A DNA stretch of 64,000 nt from Undaria pinnatifida (taxonomy: Eukaryota > Sar > Phaeophyceae > Laminariales > Alariaceae), in NCBI GenBank assembly GCA_012845835.1, contig JABAKD010000016.1, positions 18,437,820-18,501,819 on the forward strand, given 5' to 3'. The notes under the pieces are model-generated. The model saw only the letters and a list, made by a program, of their open reading frames with translations, was not told the origin of the DNA and did no database searches. Position numbers and translations under genes: made by a program. Shown in pieces: positions 23,601 through 29,600 of the stretch (position 1 is its first letter; each line of letters opens with the position of its first letter).

Positions 23601-26600
23601 AGCCGACTTATCTATCCCGGAGTTCTTTACAGGAGACGGCCCCGCCGCGACCACCGGTTCGACTGTGTCCGTCTCCGCCATGCTTGGCACTCCAGCCCCT
23701 CCGTCGTCGACGACGCGCCGACGAACAGCGATAACAACGGGTAATGCACCCCCGCTGTAAATTATGGTTTCGGGCCCGGCGGGGCCCCTCGGCCATCTTG
23801 CGCACGAAGTACAACCCCGTCGCGAGTTCCACGGCCGCAGCCGACCCCGTCGCCGCCGCGACCCCTGCTCTTGTCGACTCGCCGGTCCGCACCGTGCCAC
23901 TACCGTCCGACCGCGACCACGCAGAGCCTATATGGGAACTCCTCTCTTACGGCTCACGCCTTCTCCTGGTGGCACGCCGACCGCATATACAAGGGCGGAC
24001 GCCCTTCGCAACGCTGCTGAATTGCGTTTCGCTGATTCCGTCGCACGTTACTCACATGGCGATTGGAAGCGAGAACAGCACGCTGAGCCGACGTGCCACG
24101 CCATGATGCGTTACGTTTCTATCGGCCGGCCATCGGTCCTGCCGCCCGACTTTTTGGCGTGTTACCTCTCGCACAAGCGTCCCTCCCTCTCAGACATCCA
24201 GGAGCTGGCGGGTAAGGGTCGACTACATACAACCGACGACGACATCGTCCTACTCGTCCGTAACCCGACACTGCCGCCAACAAGCTCTGACAAACCGAAC
24301 TCTGTGGGGCGAGCTGCTTGCTTGCTGAACGACGAGCCAGTTCGCAACTACGTTCCCCTGCTCATGCGCCCTTGGATCATGCAAGCTTGCCACTCGACGG
24401 CCTCCTGCCACCTTGGCACCACGCGCACGTTACGCATGCTGGAGCGTTTTTATTGGTGGATTGGCATGAGTGTGTGCACCCGGTGGTGGCTTCGCCACTG
24501 CTTGAAGTGCCAAACGCGGAAAACCCCACGGCTGACTGTCCACTGGCCCATCATCACAATGCCTCTGCCGGAAGGTCCAGGTATCGCCGTCAGTGTTGAC
24601 TACTTCGGCCCCCTTCCGGTCACACCACGAGGCAACACCTACATCCTGCTGTTCACCGATCGCTTCAGTCGTCGGGCCGACATCTTCCCCGTCACTGCCG
24701 CTGAGTTCACCGCGGAAGGTACAGCCAATATCTTGGTGAACCAATACATCCCCTTGTGGGGGTGCCCGCGCACCATACTCTCGGACAACGGACTGCAGTT
24801 CTGCTCCAAGCTTTCACAAGCTGTATATCAGCTGTTGGGTGTACACAAGCTTGCTACAAGCTCCTATCATCCCAACTGTAACGGGGGCGTTGAGTGGTTA
24901 AGTCACACTATAACACAAATGCTGGCTATGGTCATCAACGAGCGACAAGACGATTGGGACGTGCATCTGCCCCACGTAAAATTCGCTTACAACAACTCTG
25001 TCAGCGCGGGGACGGGTTTGGCGCCCAACGAGGTCCACATGGGCAGACTCCCACGGCTCCCCCTGACGGTTTTCGACCGCACAGGTGTCGTGGGACACCA
25101 GAGTCTGACCCGTGACCACCTGGCCTATTGCGATTTGGCCACCGACCGGCAAAAGCGCGCGAACGACATTGTCCGCGCACACCACGCCCTCACCGTTTCC
25201 CATGTTAACCGCAGAAACTCCGCCCTCGCCGACGCGCTGCGTCCAGCACCTAACTTCATTGTGGGTGGTTGGGCATGGGTATACAATTCTGTCTCTACCA
25301 TCCGCCAGGGTGTGAAGGCGAACAGCGACGCCAAGGTACTCAAGGCCAAACTCGCGCTTAACTGGACCGGCCCATACAAGGTCCTGGCCGTCGGTCCCTG
25401 CTCCGCCGCCGAGACCCCGGACGGCATGCCACCCAAGAAAGACTACCACGTATATATTACACGTAGTATCTATCACTACGCATACGCACGACAGGCATAA
25501 TAAGTCAATTGGGAAAAAGAAACAAAGAAAAGAAGAGAAGATAAAGGAAAGGAAAGAAAAGAGAAGAAAAACGAAACAAAACGAAAAAGGCAAGCAAAGA
25601 GAAAAAAAAGACAAGAAAAGCAAGAAAAGACAAGACAAGAAAGCAAGGAAAGAAGAGAAAAAAAAAGAAGAAAGAAAAAGAAAAAGGAAAGAAAGAAAAA
25701 TGTCATACTAGCAGACCCTAGGAACTGGCTAAGGATGGCATTGGGCTAACAGAGGGTATCACGTCCATCATCAATGGCACCTGGGAAAGAACGCAACATG
25801 GCGAAGAAGTCAGGGCGGTCTTATGCTATCTTGTGACGGCCATTAGAAGGCCCACAACTTTCAATACGATCTGGTGATTTCTGAGCCCAGAAATAACAGC
25901 TCTTCCAACCTCTCAGAACTGGGATTGTTGCACTTTTGGATACTACCTCGTACCAAGTATCACGTGTCACCACTGCTTATACTGTACCTGGTACGATACT
26001 TGTCTGCTGTACACGTCACGCATCACCCACAACAAAGAATCACAAACACACCTACGACAGCATACTGCGCTTGTTGTGTGCGAGGCAGAGCTTCATCCTC
26101 ACACAAACGCGACAGCAGCACCACCGCCACCATCGAAACCACCACAGGCACACCACACCAGCACCACAGCAGCAGCACAGCAGAAGAGACAGCAGCAGCG
26201 CATCAAAAGAGACAGCAGCAGAGGCGGTGGTGACCTAACGTCGCCGGCGACAGTGTACGTGCCAGATTTCAAAAATAAAGGCAAACGGCAAAACAAGACT
26301 TAACAATTTAAAATAAAACCACTCTCCAAAAATCAGAAGCCATAATGGACGCCCCTTATTTTTGATGCAGTTATTTCTGGAGCCTCAACTACAAAAATAA
26401 TGGCCAGCAATAATCGCTCAATTTTTTTCCATAATAGTAGGTCTAATAGGACAGCAGTCCCAAAACGAGAAATGTATTCAGAGAACCGCCTCCTGGCTGG
26501 GTACCCGCCGACGCATCCAAATCCCCAATATGCTCAAATCCAAAACGTAATAACATCATACTAGACAATGAAATGCAGAAACATGACTATTCCAAAGGTC

Positions 26601-29600
26601 CAAAAGCAGTTATCTGCCTTCCAAATTCATCCTTCCGTCGATTAATCGTGTTCCTTGACCCTAGGAGCGTAGCGGGCTTAGCCGTTGCACGGACAGAGCT
26701 GAGGTGGTGAGCTTACCAGCAGATGGTCAAATAGATCACATGTATGACCCATAATGGGCATCCATGTAGGCATCAAGCAAATAGAGCAGTAGCCTGAAGG
26801 CAGACTCAGGATTAGGCGGCGATTCTCTGTCCCAGTGCTGTCTTTCGTAGTAGTAGTGTAGTAGCATATAACCTATACTAAATCAAAGAGCGTTTTCAAC
26901 CGCAGGATTGGAAATGGGAAAGCTCGTTTTTTTCTGAGAGTATTTACATGTAACATCAAAACCTGAAGATTTAAGCTCCCGTCCGAACCTCGCTATTATT
27001 TCAGTAAGCCACCCTCACCTTTCCGAAGAAGCACATCCCTATGTTGTTCCACAGCTGCGCCGAATTGGGCGTCTGAAAAATTAGAGGAAAGCGATAGGAA
27101 TAAACGGTACATCGGCGTGACGAATGCAACAAAGCGTGGTCGTCAGGGGACGTCCTGGGTACATTTCCGGGTTTCCTAGGTGGGTGGATATCGTATGGAT
27201 CTTGTGGCGGGTTACCGATGCTGGGGCTCAACTAATTCCCACCTTCGAGAGAGACGATACGGCATATTCTCCTATCTACAGAAGGCCCGGTTACATCAGG
27301 CGAAAGATTATTTTACTGCAAATAGTGACAAGTGGCGGGCAGGCAGTTTTGGGTGCGGTTAGTTGCGCCGGTTTGGCTACTGTGAGCGATCTGAATGACC
27401 GGAACGGGTGGCAAAACCTCCAATATTGCAACCATCACCGCGAGCCTCATTTTTTTGGTTACCTGCACAGCTGATACCCTGTACTTCACGAGCGCCGCAT
27501 CCACATCCTCATTATCTTGGATGATTGACCTGTGCGTTGCACCCGTCAATCCATGCACACTATAAGGTCAAAGAAATCTAATGAGAGGAAGTCAAAATGC
27601 TGCGCGAATGTGGGAGTCGGCTGTTTCAAAAGGTCTAACATCTTGTTCCTGCTTGGTTTATGGCCTTTGCCCGGCAAGGTAGTTCACAGTAGCGCACCAG
27701 AGCCCGGTTGGATTGGGTTGAGTTGGGTGGGTGGGTGGGTGGGTGGGTGGGTTCCCAATTTCAATACATCTCGAACGTCGTCTTACCCCGCAGCGAGGAT
27801 GGCTTTCGGGTCCCTCGGATCGTGCGTGAGAGAGTTACCCAGGAACTCGAACGCCTTTTCGTTGTCCCCCTGCTGGAGGTGGAGCAGCCCCACCGTCGTC
27901 AGAAGCTCGGGACTTTCGGGAGAAAATTCAAGAGCTTCCTGCGAGATCACGCAAGCGGGAATAAAGCAACAAGAGAGGGAAAACATTCGAGCTTGAGATA
28001 TGTATACTTACATGTTCCCGCGGGGGATATGTGACAGTTTCAGGCTTCAGACGGTGAAAGTGAAAACGCCCACAACACCGATTAGTTTCGTTTTCTTTCC
28101 CCTCCGTGGTTGAGCCATTTAGGGAGATCTGGCCTGTTGCGAGTAACATATCAAAAACGAGTCCGGTAAAAGCTGGGGACGTTAGCTGCAATGATTTAAT
28201 TTCAGTCACGACGCCTGATTGAATCTTGCGCGTGACGCGTCCATGATCGGATGCCTCGGAACCGAGATCAAGCGCGCGCACAAGCAGTCAACTTGGCCAG
28301 CTTGGAACGATATCGACGGGCGTATGGATGTCCAACGATGCACCTAACCCTTCAGTACGACACATACACGTGCACAAACCACCCAATCAAATCGAAACAG
28401 TGACAAAAGTCGCGAAGGGCTTCCGTCTAACTCTGGTGCGAAACACCGATTATGGTGCTTCAATGTAGCACGAAATCGGCAGCTTCTACGATACATTATC
28501 TTTCTATCACATCTAAGGATGCCTTGGAACCCTGATCAAAAACGCGCATACGAGCAGTCACCTTGGCCAGCTTGGAACGATTTCAACGGGCGTATGGATA
28601 TCCCATGATGCACCTAACCCTTCAGTTCAACACATACACGCGCACAAATTACCCAAACAAATCGAAATGGTGACAAACACAGCGAAGGGCGTCCGTCCAA
28701 CTCTGGTGCGAAACACCGAATATGGTGCGTCATTGCAGCACAAAATCGGCAGCTTCTACGATCTATGTTCTTTCCCCCTCATCTAATACCTGTGCGTTTT
28801 TTCGCCAGCTCCCTCCTTTCCTATAGCTCGGATCCGGAGTGCCATAGCAGACAACCTCTGCGGCACACTCACTACGGTGCACGCGTTCATTTTTATTGCT
28901 TGGAAGGTTGAGCATTTGCTTTCCAGGTCGACTGGTGTCGAATTTTGACATGGTGAGTTCTTGCTCCTACCTCGTACACGGTGAGGGCATGCATCGGCTT
29001 GCCCTGATGCCTGACAAGATATGATATGATATGATATAATATGTTATGATATGATGTGATATCTTGACTATTTCTCACCTCGTACACTGCGAGAGCTTCC
29101 ATCGGCTTGCCCTGAAGTCTGAGCACCTATTACGAAAATTTCACGCGAAAAGGAGAGTTGATGTTGTCATTGTTGCACCATAAGCACTGAGCTAGCAATG
29201 AAAAAGCACAACAACCACTGAGCAAGTAATAGCAGTCAGCAACAAAATAATGATCTGGGGTTCGACTGCTAGCTCAGTGGTTGCGTGGTATCTCTAATAG
29301 ACGTCGAGGCATAACTAACTCTGACCCGTATCTAGAGTTTTATACTGCACGAGGGGGACACAACTTGCCTTGCCCATGTGCAGAAATGTGGAATCGTGTC
29401 TGCTCACGGAGTTCGCCTGCTCAAAAGATTCCAGCGCCCGGTCGCACTGCTTAAGTTGGAGAAGGCACATCCCTCGGTGATGCCACACTTCCCAATCCTC
29501 TGTGTCGACCTACCGTGGACAAACAAAAAAATAATCGAAGTCGATGTAAGATACATCGGGGGCCAAGCATGCCGGTTGACGGCACTCTTGCTTCTCGACG

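Larger units (their letters stand above)
10305..27018 (-). other. BBS4 intron 7 (16.7 kb), retroelement nest
   Basis: It separates exons 7 and 8, both unambiguous and in phase. It contains a telomere-like tract, LTR pairs, a LINE with RT, a LINE copy split by an integrase block, and a NADAR fragment (listed separately). The stretches 10305-12300 and 12352-13700 show only dispersed repeat fragments: GATC-rich palindromes at 10450-10560 and 13440-13560, and a degenerate LINE 3' end at 10970-11100. Confidence 0.85.

Noticed and set aside
28860..28930. Possible third copy of BBS4 exon 4 ([10 protein letters not shown] reading)
   Set aside because: Similarity is limited to a few bases without splice sites; not distinguishable from chance.
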